This document shows, piece by piece, positions 25,801-34,002 of a DNA stretch of 41,500 nt. The notes beneath the pieces are model-generated. The model saw nothing but the letters and a program-made list of their open reading frames with translations. It did not search any database and was not told the DNA's origin. Numbering within the stretch: the stretch's first letter is position 1; each line of letters starts with the position of its first letter. The position numbers and the translations under genes are program-made. The DNA is from a virus: IMG/VR virus record IMGVR_UViG_3300032046_000071, positions 1 through 41,500 of that record; one strand, given 5' to 3'.

Positions 25801-27561
25801 TAAATCATTCGGTAACCGATTTTTTGCATATAATGTTGATCCTGTCCAGCTCATATAATTAGGTACTAAAACTATGTTACCTATTTTATCTATTTCGGAT
25901 TTTATATCTAAAACATATTTATCTAAGTTACTGGATTCGGCTAACCATTCTCTGTTCTTTTCAAACTTAAAATTAGATACTATTATCTCTTTATCCATCC
26001 TACGTCCTCGTGTTGCTATACCAAATAAAGTTGGCCGTTCTATGGTTTTAAAATGCCAGCCTTTATCTTCAAAAAACTTCTTGTGTTCCAAACTACAACT
26101 GACAATAAACTTACCTTTCACACCTTCCAGAAACTCTACAAAATCCTTTGTTTGAAAATCTTTACCTACGGGACCTTTCCATTGGACTTCATATGGTGGG
26201 TCGAAATAATAAAAAGTTTCTTTTGAATCATATCTTTTCAATTTTTTATAATCCGAATTAAATATCTTAACTTTTTCTAATCGTTCTTTAATTTTTTCTA
26301 AATTGGAAAATGCAGGTCGCAAACTTAATCCTAGCCGGGTAGGGGATATACTTTTTCTATCTCCAGAAAAACTTCCTTTTAAACCATATAAAAAATCCAG
26401 TAAACCAGGAATACCATGTTTATTGCTTTTCCATAGTTCTTTAACCCTTTCTTTTCTACTTATCCAATCAAAATCCTTGGATTTATCTCTTATTTTTTCG
26501 GAGTCCGATTCCTTCAGAGTTATCCAAGCATTATAAATTTGTGGATCTAAATCATTTATTATTTCTGTATCCGAAGGTTTCTTTTTAAATAAAATTATAC
26601 CACCACCTACAAATGGTTCTACATATATTTTATGTTCAGGAAAATATGATACTATTTCCTTTGCTATTAAACTTTTGCCCCCAGGACCGCTAAAAGGTTG
26701 TCTAATACCTTTTCTTAATAAACCCGAATAAGTTTCTAGTTCTTCTACTGGAATATAATCTAAATTTCTATCTTCAATTTCATCTGTTAGTAATATATAA
26801 GCATTAATAACTTCTTCATCTTGAGGATTGCTACCACGTTCTTTAAATATATCATAAATAAGTTTTAATTTATTTATTAGTTCGCTATCGGATTCGATAG
26901 CAAGTTTTTCTGCATCCCATTGTGCTGGATCAAAGTTTAACTGTTCTTTAATATCCAATTTATTTATAAAAGTTTGCACTCCCTGAGGCACAATAACTTT
27001 TAATGGTTCGGGCAAGGGAATAAAATCACGAATAGCATATATATAAAATGTTTTTGTATCAGACCACCATTTTAATCGTTCATCATCAGTAATTAAATGT
27101 TCTTGTTTTAGTTTATTAAATTCTTCAATATTAATTGCATAAGGTTCTTTTAATCTTATATAACCATACGCTTTTTTATCTGATACTAAAATATAAAAAC
27201 TGCCAACTATAAAAGACCTTGACTTAACTATTAGCTTCTTTTTACCAGTATAAATATATTCACCATGCGGTTCAACCAAATATATACCTTTTGAAATTAT
27301 ATTACTGAACACTTTTAAATAAAGTTCTTTTGCAGCTTCTGTCCAAGTTTCAGGATGAAATTCTACCTTACTTCTGCGTATTATTTCTTTTAAGATTTTT
27401 TCAGATAAATCTATTATTTCTTCCGCACTATATTTAAACTTACCTTGTAATTTAAGATTAGACCACCATCCTGCAACTATACGCCAATCATCTGATAGCT
27501 GCTCATCCGTCAAATCTAGTGGATTGTAAGTTTTTAAATCTTGTATTTCTAAAATTTTCAT
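22834..27561 (-). CDS. LigD-like multi-enzyme protein: ASCH-like, Dam, nucleotidyltransferase, ATP ligase, phosphoesterase
   Basis: This is a 1575-residue protein from ATG 27561, which overlaps the upstream stop (ATGA) and follows GGGGG. Residues 108-195 are an ASCH-like domain. Residues 285-535 are a Dam-type N6-adenine methylase (FSGPGGKS 290-297, FVGGG 317-321, DPPY 454-457). Residues 560-690 are a nucleotidyltransferase-like domain (GS 574-575, DLD 586-588). Residues 700-1000 are an ATP-dependent DNA ligase: motif I KYDGLR with Lys 727, EDG at 747-749, LDTELE 773-778, EGIVAK 880-885, WVKWH 901-905, then an OB fold. Residues 1050-1200 resemble the LigD 3'-phosphoesterase (His 1060, HLDFR 1067-1071). 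A possibly degenerate second copy lies near 1308-1350. All key motifs are intact. It could methylate, clean and seal DNA ends. An upstream in-frame start at 27600 is less likely. Confidence 0.85.
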   Translation of the reverse strand: MKILEIQDLKTYNPLDLTDEQLSDDWRIVAGWWSNLKLQGKFKYSAEEIIDLSEKILKEIIRRSKVEFHPETWTEAAKELYLKVFSNIISKGIYLVEPHGEYIYTGKKKLIVKSRSFIVGSFYILVSDKKAYGYIRLKEPYAINIEEFNKLKQEHLITDDERLKWWSDTKTFYIYAIRDFIPLPEPLKVIVPQGVQTFINKLDIKEQLNFDPAQWDAEKLAIESDSELINKLKLIYDIFKERGSNPQDEEVINAYILLTDEIEDRNLDYIPVEELETYSGLLRKGIRQPFSGPGGKSLIAKEIVSYFPEHKIYVEPFVGGGIILFKKKPSDTEIINDLDPQIYNAWITLKESDSEKIRDKSKDFDWISRKERVKELWKSNKHGIPGLLDFLYGLKGSFSGDRKSISPTRLGLSLRPAFSNLEKIKERLEKVKIFNSDYKKLKRYDSKETFYYFDPPYEVQWKGPVGKDFQTKDFVEFLEGVKGKFIVSCSLEHKKFFEDKGWHFKTIERPTLFGIATRGRRMDKEIIVSNFKFEKNREWLAESSNLDKYVLDIKSEIDKIGNIVLVPNYMSWTGSTLYAKNRLPNDLDIVIRDRNIDPSFAIKINRLIKKLTGIYPCLHASPFGPNWRHFPLYNLALVPTMHNQFVEVGLEEPGFATRFYEQARAAGEKQRQEAELSLKEDKIEMFRFFYGLKPVRAANPGERMTKEFFISLFTDEDYKEGIYSSKKYDGLRAFIYKSKDKVEIWSEDGENLSDRLPTTITAVKKLNVDDVILDTELEKWHESKHQPRESVAGYMHEKGEPDDKEIVTNVFTCLYYNGEDLHKKNESERQEYLNKIKFEQATFSIPDLKYKLNLVPNLISHSKKELVEYLDFVEKQVASEGIVAKKANSIYYLDTNSREGWVKWHHNALLYGIVLKRNTTKVETIFNYDYGILPGKYKVKEEDLVKMNNKNYIRVGTTFNTDEKKEIGDLIAVEFETLNLIEDKNTDTYSVSAWVPRYIDIDNTLEEIPKEANTLEEVVSKAERNRVLQEKHITKDGVTIYEAKQELESYPQDYAVLISHFRGKSAHLDFRRKQDGFLEGETIFNLPEGLITEDVDTIEKGKKWSTILFKEGKFRPDMDPNKKVVMTFKAKQPLVWLNVREVVYPPGSVGATRYEEGVFITMDEGMVYPGVNRPYFKEFFFDMKHFKGRMVERLIGVAPEWDKPPKGVSQWQAWINMEDQLPYILSKRQRVDKRDYVPKDSEKAIPPEWEKRIKDEHKWWIGGLDKTEKIKRLDLAFNYLINQGFINAKKIELKEVIDFDNILESKGRFTLRWHWWMGPKVVRGLPATDSRFELLIDSNKDYLDRWDFSGEFYGDPTKQEEVSAIYSKIDYDTTKDDNFTGWMDFEGSIAPKDAKLKEVEIRDKLNSSSYLVIDSDGKTIETKETFARFKKGQKVYLDQWENIYPGEGKGEKFDNPNERLPVFMDIKDTASVELIEDSDLFKSFKFNGDLLKGYYVLRREDPKSEIWIFSKGRLPGEELKDSDTKFISSSTQMPTFHMDEFKFPVEIFYQNSTYSLISTKNHKLILNKNGQDKNT

Positions 27562-28424
27562 GTCAGCCCCCATTCTTCCATATATGGTATTGATTGACAC
27601 CGGCAGTTTATCACGTTACCAGGGCTACCTGCTGGATCCCTGGGTTCCATTAATCGTTCACCGCTAACTATAAACGGTTCATTAACATCTTTAATTTGAC
27701 CGTGAACTTCAGAATGGTTCCATTTCGTCCTGGAAGGAAATATTTTTCCTTTATATAATGGCCTGACTCGTTCATCACGCGCTGTCCACCATTGTTTTTT
27801 TAATTCAGGAACTTTTTTTACTGCTTCTTCATCAGAAGATTGCCGGGATAAAGAATATACCCTGTTTATTTCAGTCCGTGTAATTATATCAGACCTGTTC
27901 ATATAACCTTTCTTTTTGGAAATCCCAATAATTTTATCAATATTTCTTGCTGCTTCAAAATTGTTTTCTCCTGTTAGAATACTTCGCCTTAAACTCCTGG
28001 CTATGTCATCTCTCATACTTGCCGTTAAATTTTTAACTAAATCTGCACTTGAAGATAAAGAAGCTATTAATACTTTATTAGTTATTATAGGCATATCAGG
28101 TATAATTTTTAATTCAGTTAAAATTTTACCTGATAAAGTTGAACCATCTTTAAATGATATAGTTTGATATCCAGTTAAAACATTATTCATTTTTGTTTCG
28201 AAAAATGTTATCTTGCTATCTACTTCACGTAACATAGATCTATAATATGCCATCCTAAACCTAGAAACTCCTTTTAAAGATTCGGAAATATCTAACCTGG
28301 TTTTCTTAAGTAAACCTAAAATCTCTTTGCTGGCAGATTTGGTATTTAAACTCAGTCTCTTAAGATTATCACGTATCCTTCTGGCAACCAACTGCCTTAT
28401 TTCATTTGCCGTCATTGGACTCAA
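27558..28424 (-). CDS. MuF / SPP1 gp7-like head morphogenesis protein
   Basis: This 288-residue minor head protein is encoded after the portal. The C-terminal MuF signature is clear: WWTARDERVRPLYKG (about 213-227), SEVHGQIKDVNEPF and PGNVINCRCQ near 268-280. The N-terminal two thirds are helical. I use TTG 28424, which overlaps the portal stop and sits 7 nt after GGAGG. ATG 28415 is the alternative but is too far from the site. Such proteins usually sit inside the prohead beside the portal and may be injected with DNA. Confidence 0.9.
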   Translation of the reverse strand: MSPMTANEIRQLVARRIRDNLKRLSLNTKSASKEILGLLKKTRLDISESLKGVSRFRMAYYRSMLREVDSKITFFETKMNNVLTGYQTISFKDGSTLSGKILTELKIIPDMPIITNKVLIASLSSSADLVKNLTASMRDDIARSLRRSILTGENNFEAARNIDKIIGISKKKGYMNRSDIITRTEINRVYSLSRQSSDEEAVKKVPELKKQWWTARDERVRPLYKGKIFPSRTKWNHSEVHGQIKDVNEPFIVSGERLMEPRDPAGSPGNVINCRCQSIPYMEEWGLT

Positions 28425-29842
28425 TATGTATCCTCCAAGTCTATAGTTGGATCTACAACTTCCACCGCTTCCCTTTTCTTACTATAAATATCTCTTAATT
28501 TGGGATCAATACCTTCTTCAACTTCAACCTTTTCTTCTTCTTTTTCAAGTTCAAGTCCAATCTGATTTAGTAAATGTTTAAAAACTTTACCAGCTACTGA
28601 TTGACTTACCCAACCTTCTTCACTAGCTACTGTTAACGAATTAGCTAAATTTATTAATGAACTTGAAATCATTTCAAGTTCCTTCTCCTCAATCCTGGGT
28701 ATATTTATTTGTACAGGAACATCTTTATGCTTTTCATCTAAATTTTTATGTAAAATGAATTGATGTATAACATATCGAAAAATATAAGACATCATGTATT
28801 TTAAATACCGTTGCCTAGATTTTAGTTGCTTTTTGGTTGCAAGGTCCATAGATAATGCTGTAGCTCGAGTTATGCCTTCAGCATCTGAAAACCAATGGCC
28901 AGGAAAACCTGACCCCGCAAGAAAATGGCTAAATAATAATTTTGCCTCTTTACTGGCATCATCTGATGCTAGTTCGGGTACCTTTATACTTAATTCGGTT
29001 TTTTCGTTATGACCAAAAACTGAACTAGGTTCTGGCAAAGTAAAATCCCGTAAATATGCCTTTATCTCCTCCGAACTCTTACCTTCCATTTTTAAATCAT
29101 ATATTATACGATTCATTATATCAGCTCGTTCAGCACGATTATATAAAAAGTTTTCATAAGCATCTAAACCATCTGCTAAAGGAAATAAATCTGACCTGCC
29201 TCGAGTTGCATTGCTAACATTATTTATAGTGAAAAAAAATGTTTCACCACGTAAGTATCCGTCATCTAAATTAATTATCTTCTTCTCAATTTCTTTTCCA
29301 GCTGGATCATTTGTATAATATAATTTTGTCCTAATTCTTGCATCATCTGTATCAGTTTCAATTTTACTAATTAATACCGGATCTAAATAACCTAACGTAA
29401 CAAAACCTGTATGCTCTTGCACAAATGTAGGATATACTTGTTCACCATATAATGATAATTCTAAAACCCATTGTTCTTGCTCTTTAGTTAAATTATTTGC
29501 ATCCCAAAAATTTCTTAATATATCGTATACTTCAGGAACTGAACAGGAAAAAGTTATACCATCACCTATAACAAAATCTTTATATCGTTCTATCATTCGA
29601 TGCGCTATACCATTCTTGTCATATAAAAAGTAGGATACCTTCTGCATTTTATATTGTTCTAATGGACTCAATTCTTTTATTGTAGCTTTTGTTATAGGCC
29701 GCCAACCTATATCTTCACGACCTATCGCGGGAGATTGTGATGATTCTTTTAACTTAGCTTTTAATTTATCAAACTTGCTATCTACTAAATTGTCTACCTC
29801 TTTTTTAAACATGCTCGCTGCTATTGCAGATATGAATCCCAT
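28421..29842 (-). CDS. Portal protein
   Basis: This is a 473-residue phage portal, forming the ring at the capsid vertex through which DNA enters and leaves. It has the usual plan: an N-terminal wing region with MIERYKDFVIGDGITFS (about 83-100), a central stem with GETFFFTINNVSNATRGRSDL (about 194-214), a crown-side helical region with KSRQRYLKYMMSYIFRYVI, and an acidic C-terminus. The start overlaps the terminase gene by 22 nt and has GGAGGAG. Confidence 0.9.
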   Translation of the reverse strand: MGFISAIAASMFKKEVDNLVDSKFDKLKAKLKESSQSPAIGREDIGWRPITKATIKELSPLEQYKMQKVSYFLYDKNGIAHRMIERYKDFVIGDGITFSCSVPEVYDILRNFWDANNLTKEQEQWVLELSLYGEQVYPTFVQEHTGFVTLGYLDPVLISKIETDTDDARIRTKLYYTNDPAGKEIEKKIINLDDGYLRGETFFFTINNVSNATRGRSDLFPLADGLDAYENFLYNRAERADIMNRIIYDLKMEGKSSEEIKAYLRDFTLPEPSSVFGHNEKTELSIKVPELASDDASKEAKLLFSHFLAGSGFPGHWFSDAEGITRATALSMDLATKKQLKSRQRYLKYMMSYIFRYVIHQFILHKNLDEKHKDVPVQINIPRIEEKELEMISSSLINLANSLTVASEEGWVSQSVAGKVFKHLLNQIGLELEKEEEKVEVEEGIDPKLRDIYSKKREAVEVVDPTIDLEDTY

Positions 29843-31623
29843 ATACTTCTCCTCCTTTTATATCTTAGTTTATCAAATCCTGCTCGTTGACTTGCATCTG
29901 CACTTGTTATTAAACTTGCTTCTATACCAGAATCCCTGGTACAATGCCAAACTACACCGGATACTGCATCAGCTGAATCTTTTGAACCACCAATTGGATG
30001 ATCTACTTTATCACCATCTAATTCTAATTCTAATAGTTCATTCTCCAACACTTCATCTATATAACAACGAAACCTATTTGTGTATATCTCTTCTTTCAAA
30101 CTATCTTGTTGCTGGATCTTGATAAATAATGTTTCTACTTTATACCCGCACCTTTCACATACCTGCGTTATAGCTCTTGCTGCCCATGTATCATAACTAA
30201 TAAGCTCTATATTAGGTATCCGACGAAATAAATCTTGCATGAATTTTACTACCTCTTCTATCTCTATTTCCTGACCGGAAACTTTAGGTAAGATACGATG
30301 TATTAAATCTATTGCTGTTTTACCTGTCTTTGTCTTATGACCCAAGGCTATTGCAAATGCATCATGATTTGAAGAAGGATCTAAATGCATGTAATATCTT
30401 ACTCCAGGCAATGGTTTGAACCAATCCTGAAACCTACCTTGTTCATCTAATGGATTTCTATATCCTTCATTTTGTGAAGTCTTAAATATATCCCGGACCC
30501 TATCAGGCATGGTATAATATTTTCCTGTAGAATAGCCTATCATAGAAGCTTTATCCCTTAAAAATTTACCTGCATTCTTGTCAAAATCGTCTTTATGTTC
30601 GACCGGTATATCTATACCTCGAAAATTAAATGTCTTACCAGTATACCTGTCCGGCTGCATCTCCCATTCTGACATCCAAAATCCTAACATAGATTTTATT
30701 TGTTTACATAATTCGTATTGCTTTACCATAAAACCTTTTGAATGTACTAAACTGGATATACATACTCTATGTCCTTCTTTGCCAAATGGGTCCGTAGACT
30801 TGCTTAATGCTTCGTATACCTCTTCAGCTGAGTATTTACCTGACCGGGTTGATACAAACCTGTCCAACTCATCAAATAATACTAGTTTACATGTCTTACC
30901 TACTAACGATGCCGAATTGGAATGACCGGATAACATTATTACATTTGTATCTTTAAAATGGTATGCATCACCTATAGCCCGGGGTCGCCTGGTTTTGAAA
31001 TAGGGCGACCGCTCCATACTTGCCTTTGTCTTTGCAAATATCGTTGTCCGTGCTTGCTCTGCATTCGTTGCTACATTGATTATATATATCTCCTCACCAG
31101 GAATAAAACCATAATGCTTACATATATCACCTATCTTGTATAATAAATACTCTTCTATTTGTACTATTAATGCCGCTAATGTTGTCTTACCACCTTTCAT
31201 GCCAATCAGTAATACTAATTCCTTGTAATCACCACCTTCCTCCCATGTCGTTTTTCCCTCCCTCTTTAATTGCCATAACCGCAGTTTCTCATCTTCACTT
31301 AACTCTAAATTGTAAAATGCTTTTAACATTAACCGTTGCATAAACTTCGGCTTTATAGGTAAATATTCATCACAAAATTGTACCGGATTCAAATCTAATC
31401 TTATTTCTTTTAACGGTTGGATTAACCGCAAATTATCCCAACTCGCTAATTCTGTTTTTACTTCACCACGTATATTTCGCTCATGAAAATAGTATAATGG
31501 CTTGCTTAAGTTCAGCCTTGCCATTATTTCCATCGGCCTAACACCATCTAATTTTAAATGCTTTATCTGGCTCTTTAATTCGCTTATCTCCTTACTTGAC
31601 CGCCGCTTTTCTATTATTGCCAT
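29821..31623 (-). CDS. terL: Terminase large subunit
   Basis: This packaging ATPase and nuclease has 600 residues. Residues 10-55 form a helix-turn-helix-like segment that may replace part of a small terminase. The ATPase shows Walker A GMKGGKT (141-147) and Walker B LVLFDE (247-252). The nuclease shows acidic residues at Asp 415 (MHLDPS), Asp 478 (SYDTW), Asp 541 and Asp 549 (DHPIGGSKDSADA). No obvious small terminase gene is present. The short gene at 31638-31952 is in its usual position but has no visible DNA-binding motif. The ribosome site is weak. Confidence 0.92.
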   Translation of the reverse strand: MAIIEKRRSSKEISELKSQIKHLKLDGVRPMEIMARLNLSKPLYYFHERNIRGEVKTELASWDNLRLIQPLKEIRLDLNPVQFCDEYLPIKPKFMQRLMLKAFYNLELSEDEKLRLWQLKREGKTTWEEGGDYKELVLLIGMKGGKTTLAALIVQIEEYLLYKIGDICKHYGFIPGEEIYIINVATNAEQARTTIFAKTKASMERSPYFKTRRPRAIGDAYHFKDTNVIMLSGHSNSASLVGKTCKLVLFDELDRFVSTRSGKYSAEEVYEALSKSTDPFGKEGHRVCISSLVHSKGFMVKQYELCKQIKSMLGFWMSEWEMQPDRYTGKTFNFRGIDIPVEHKDDFDKNAGKFLRDKASMIGYSTGKYYTMPDRVRDIFKTSQNEGYRNPLDEQGRFQDWFKPLPGVRYYMHLDPSSNHDAFAIALGHKTKTGKTAIDLIHRILPKVSGQEIEIEEVVKFMQDLFRRIPNIELISYDTWAARAITQVCERCGYKVETLFIKIQQQDSLKEEIYTNRFRCYIDEVLENELLELELDGDKVDHPIGGSKDSADAVSGVVWHCTRDSGIEASLITSADASQRAGFDKLRYKRRRSIWDSYLQ

Positions 31624-31637
31624 TTTGATTTAATATC

Positions 31638-31952
31638 CTAATACTCTGTTAGTATAAAATCTATATCTAACTCTCCATGTATTAGTAAACCATTATCTAA
31701 TATTATATCACATCTCTCTTCACTAAATATTACATCTTTAACCCTTCCACCTGTATATTCTCGCATCTTATCTATCCACTCCTTTACGTGATTCTCTTTC
31801 TGCAAATATATATCTTTACTTATTATTGAACCATCTTCAAAAACATAATCTAAATATCTGTCACTTAATGTTGCCCCTACAAACTTCTTCCCTTCTAAAT
31901 ACTTTTTAACATGGTTTATCTGATGCACATTATAGTCTTTTAAATAATTCAT
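31638..31952 (-). CDS. Hypothetical protein with an internal duplication, upstream of terminase
   Basis: The 104-residue protein is built from two similar halves. Residues about 25-47 and 69-95 share the pattern V-x-x-x-x-S-[DE]-x-R-x-D-x-[VI]-[FL]-[ED]-[DN]-G-x-[IL]-I. It holds the place where a small terminase often lies, but the sequence is beta-rich rather than helix-turn-helix. No ribosome site is visible. A TATAAT-like sequence lies just upstream of the ATG. Confidence 0.6.
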   Translation of the reverse strand: MNYLKDYNVHQINHVKKYLEGKKFVGATLSDRYLDYVFEDGSIISKDIYLQKENHVKEWIDKMREYTGGRVKDVIFSEERCDIILDNGLLIHGELDIDFILTEY

Positions 31953-32302
31953 TGTATTATACTATCATAAATGTTTTATTATACTTCTGCGATAAAAAGA
32001 GTAACTCTACCTTTTCTAAAAAAATATTTGGATTTTTCCCCTGCATATATTGGTTCATATTGGTTCCGATAATAATAATTATGTTAACTTAACTCCTTCC
32101 TGCTTAGTTTAAATTGATTTAAACTCAAATATCCTATTATATCTAAATTAATCATTTTAACGTTATACTTGCAACTTTTCATTTCCTAATCCTTTCTTTT
32201 ACTTTAATCTATTCAATATTCATTCAATCAATATTATATTATAGTATGTTACTACTACTACTACTATTATAACTAAGTTATAATAATATATTAATTAAAT
32301 AG
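31953..32302. other. AT-rich intergenic region
   Basis: This is 350 nt of very AT-rich DNA with no convincing gene. A 33-codon frame (31957-32058, minus) begins with an ATG and runs to TAA just before the next start, but its ribosome site (GGAAGGAG) is more than 25 nt away. Also seen are a palindromic GTTTAAATTGATTTAAAC near 32107-32124, a repeated TTGGTTC motif near 32050-32066, and a short ACT trinucleotide run near 32251. A TATAAT match lies near 31973, with a poor -35. The region could be a regulatory or packaging site, but nothing proves it. Confidence 0.4.
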
Positions 32303-32536
32303 CTAAGAGGAATAATAACAATCAGAACATATATAAGTTTTCTTAACATTTAATATATTATTTTCATCTTTAAACTTAGATTCTATTTTTCTTAAAGTGA
32401 TAGACCTAGGAATACCATCAATATAATGATATAGGATACCGGATACTCTATGACATTTAATACAGGAGAGATAACCTTGATTGATATGATCTTGAATAAC
32501 TTTCTTTTGAGAATCATCTAATTTAAAGATATGCAA
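32303..32536 (-). CDS. Small zinc-ribbon-like protein
   Basis: This 77-residue protein starts at TTG 32536, 7 nt after GGAGG. C-I-K-C (about residues 25-28) and C-S-D-C (about 70-73) would form a four-Cys zinc site, with a helical N-terminus. The function is unknown; such small ribbon proteins are often phage transcription regulators. It is the first gene after the promoter at 32558-32586 and lies upstream of the terminase block. Confidence 0.65.
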   Translation of the reverse strand: MHIFKLDDSQKKVIQDHINQGYLSCIKCHRVSGILYHYIDGIPRSITLRKIESKFKDENNILNVKKTYICSDCYYSS

Positions 32537-32557
32537 GTTAAGGCCTCCATTAATTTA

Positions 32558-32586
32558 AACATAACATAAAATATAATATTTGTCAA
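32558..32586 (-). promoter_or_regulatory. Promoter upstream of the terminase block
   Basis: The minus strand reads TTGACA (32586-32581), a 17-base spacer, then TATGTT (32563-32558), which matches four of six -10 bases. It shares ACTTGACAAA with the capsid promoter. It probably starts the terminase-portal transcript. Confidence 0.6.
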
Positions 32587-32648
32587 GTAAAAGTTAAATA
32601 AAAGCAAAAGATAGTTTAAATAATATAATTTATATTCTATATAAAATC

Positions 32649-32693
32649 AGTTATAAATATTAGTTATAACATTAGTTATAGCTATAATAGTTA
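32649..32693. repeat. AGTTATA repeats upstream of the late promoter
   Basis: Three AGTTATA copies (32649, 32662, 32674) are spaced 12-13 bases apart, with a fourth partial copy near 32689. They lie upstream of the promoter at 32558-32586 and could be operator sites. The base composition is so AT-rich that chance is possible. Confidence 0.35.
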
Positions 32694-32727
32694 AATAGGA
32701 TATAACTTAAAAGGACATGAACTTTAA

Positions 32728-32856
32728 TTAATCTTTGAAGCATTTAACAATTAAACCTAATTTCTTTTTCTTTCCTTTTTCATGGATAATAACAATTGGT
32801 AAGGATTTACTCTGGCAAGCAGTTAATGATACTTTACATTTTGATTTAGATTTAAT
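32728..32856 (-). CDS. Possible 42-residue protein with an ATT start
   Basis: An open frame of 43 codons follows the stop of the upstream gene in the same frame. It has no ATG, GTG or TTG, but an ATT at 32856 lies 9 nt after AGGAG. The product is basic and contains three Cys and a GKKKKLGLIVKC segment. It could be a real gene starting at ATT, a decayed 3' part of the neighbour, or chance. Confidence 0.35.
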   Translation of the reverse strand: MKSKSKCKVSLTACQSKSLPIVIIHEKGKKKKLGLIVKCFKD

Positions 32857-32868
32857 TGTAGTTATCTC

Positions 32869-33183
32869 CTATATATTTATATTTGAGACATCTTCAAATT
32901 TTCTTAATTTTTCATTATATATTTGATATCTTAATAATTCTGCACCACATTTACAAACCCATTCTTTATTTAGGACCATGCAAACCATTTCCATTTTACA
33001 TAAAGGACAGATTACAAATTGTTTACCAGTTATTTTTTTCCTAGTAATAGAGCAAGGTATAGCATTATATAGCAATCTATAGCATACTAGAGTTAAAACC
33101 ACGAAGCACCAAAAGAAGATAAGAAACAAAACATCAAACACATTGTAACTTTCAAGAAAAAAACCTGATAATGTATCATTCAT
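32869..33183 (-). CDS. Membrane-anchored zinc-ribbon protein
   Basis: This 104-residue protein has an N-terminal transmembrane segment (about 17-40, VLFLIFFWCFVVLTLVCY). A cytoplasmic four-Cys ribbon follows (C-P-L-C near 59-62 and C-K-C near 77-79). The start lies two bases after the stop of the small gene at 33186, so translation is probably coupled. The function is unknown. Confidence 0.6.
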   Translation of the reverse strand: MNDTLSGFFLESYNVFDVLFLIFFWCFVVLTLVCYRLLYNAIPCSITRKKITGKQFVICPLCKMEMVCMVLNKEWVCKCGAELLRYQIYNEKLRKFEDVSNINI

Positions 33184-33185
33184 AA

Positions 33186-33353
33186 TTATACTAATTCAAT
33201 CAATTTAAGGTCAACTAATTCTTTAACTAAATCATCAGCAACTTTATCATAATCTTTATCTTCCAGGAAGAAAAAATCATTTTGGGAACGTGAATTTCTT
33301 TCCAGGACATCTAAAATAACTTCATGTATAAATTCTTCTCTGTTTTCAATCAT
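33186..33353 (-). CDS. Short acidic helical protein
   Basis: A 55-residue protein starts at ATG 33353 with a GGGGAAC site nearby. It is strongly acidic and helical (MIENREEFIHEVILDVLE at the N-terminus, VADDLVKELVDL near the C-terminus). Short acidic phage proteins are often inhibitors or DNA mimics, but nothing specific shows that here. It is packed tightly against its neighbours. Confidence 0.65.
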   Translation of the reverse strand: MIENREEFIHEVILDVLERNSRSQNDFFFLEDKDYDKVADDLVKELVDLKLIELV

Positions 33354-33369
33354 TTTAATGTTCCCCTAT

Positions 33370-33570
33370 TTATTTAAACTCAACTATTTTAAAACAAATA
33401 TATTTTTTAAAGCTACGGCAATCCGAGGAATGGGAGCAAGTAATTTTATAGACATTTTTCTTTAAACATTCCCCCATATCATTAAATATATCTACATTTC
33501 TTTTAAAATCTTTACATTCAACTGTTTTAATTGTAATCCATTCTTTTAAATCCAATTTTAATTCATTCAT
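33370..33570 (-). CDS. Small Cys-containing hypothetical protein
   Basis: The 66-residue protein has a GGAGGGG site before ATG 33570. Five Cys residues are spread over the last two thirds (including C-S-H-S-S-D-C), compatible with a metal site. The rest is basic. The family is unknown. Confidence 0.55.
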   Translation of the reverse strand: MNELKLDLKEWITIKTVECKDFKRNVDIFNDMGECLKKNVYKITCSHSSDCRSFKKYICFKIVEFK

Positions 33571-33608
33571 GATACCCCTCCTTAATCCGATTCAACTTCG
33601 TTTCCCCT

Positions 33609-33788
33609 TTAATCTCTACAATGTCTCCTACCTTTTTTCCTCTCCTCGGGGTCTATAACCTCAACCCCATTAATATAATTTAATATCTTAATTCTACGTT
33701 TAGTATGCATAGGAGCATATACAATAATCTCTTCCCTTATCCATATTCCTTCCTTTTTGCCATTAACTATTTGATTTATCTTATTCAT
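33609..33788 (-). CDS. Short MORN/YwqK-like N-terminus protein
   Basis: A 59-residue protein starts at ATG 33788 with MNKINQIVNGKKEGIW, nearly the same N-terminal motif as the MORN-like gene at 34735-34956. After this motif the sequence diverges into a basic segment. It has no clear ribosome site. It looks like a member of a small local family that grew by duplication. Confidence 0.55.
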   Translation of the reverse strand: MNKINQIVNGKKEGIWIREEIIVYAPMHTKRRIKILNYINGVEVIDPEERKKGRRHCRD

Positions 33789-33801
33789 TTTTATAATAAC
33801 T

Positions 33802-34002
33802 TTATGTGATATATCTTTTAACTTCTTTTAAAATAGTTTGAGTTCTTTCTTTGTCTTTTGCAAATTGAACTATTACATCGGTTTTTGCTGAATGAAAAAT
33901 AGTTGTATTAGGTGCTAATTTATCATACCCCTTGAAAGAACCGATTTGAGCCACTTTTCTACCAAAAGCATTTGCAAGTTTTTTCATTTCATTTGGTTTC
34001 AT
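33802..34002 (-). CDS. Small hypothetical protein coupled to the methyltransferase
   Basis: The 66-residue basic alpha/beta protein overlaps the methyltransferase stop by four bases (ATGA). The middle reads PNTTIFHSAKTDVIVQFAKD. No family is recognised. The tight coupling suggests a partner or regulator of the methylase, though this is only positional. Confidence 0.6.
   Translation of the reverse strand: MKPNEMKKLANAFGRKVAQIGSFKGYDKLAPNTTIFHSAKTDVIVQFAKDKERTQTILKEVKRYIT

Noticed and set aside
31638-31952. Small terminase subunit
   Set aside because: Position fits, but the protein is a beta-rich internal duplication with no helix-turn-helix; I leave it as hypothetical.
32857-32871. Recoding of TAG or TGA as sense codons
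   Set aside because: Frames continue past some stops (for example at 32869 and 34735). But all three stop codons end well-bounded genes, many at ATGA overlaps, and the capsid gene ends at TAG with a second in-frame TAG shortly after. The standard bacterial code fits.
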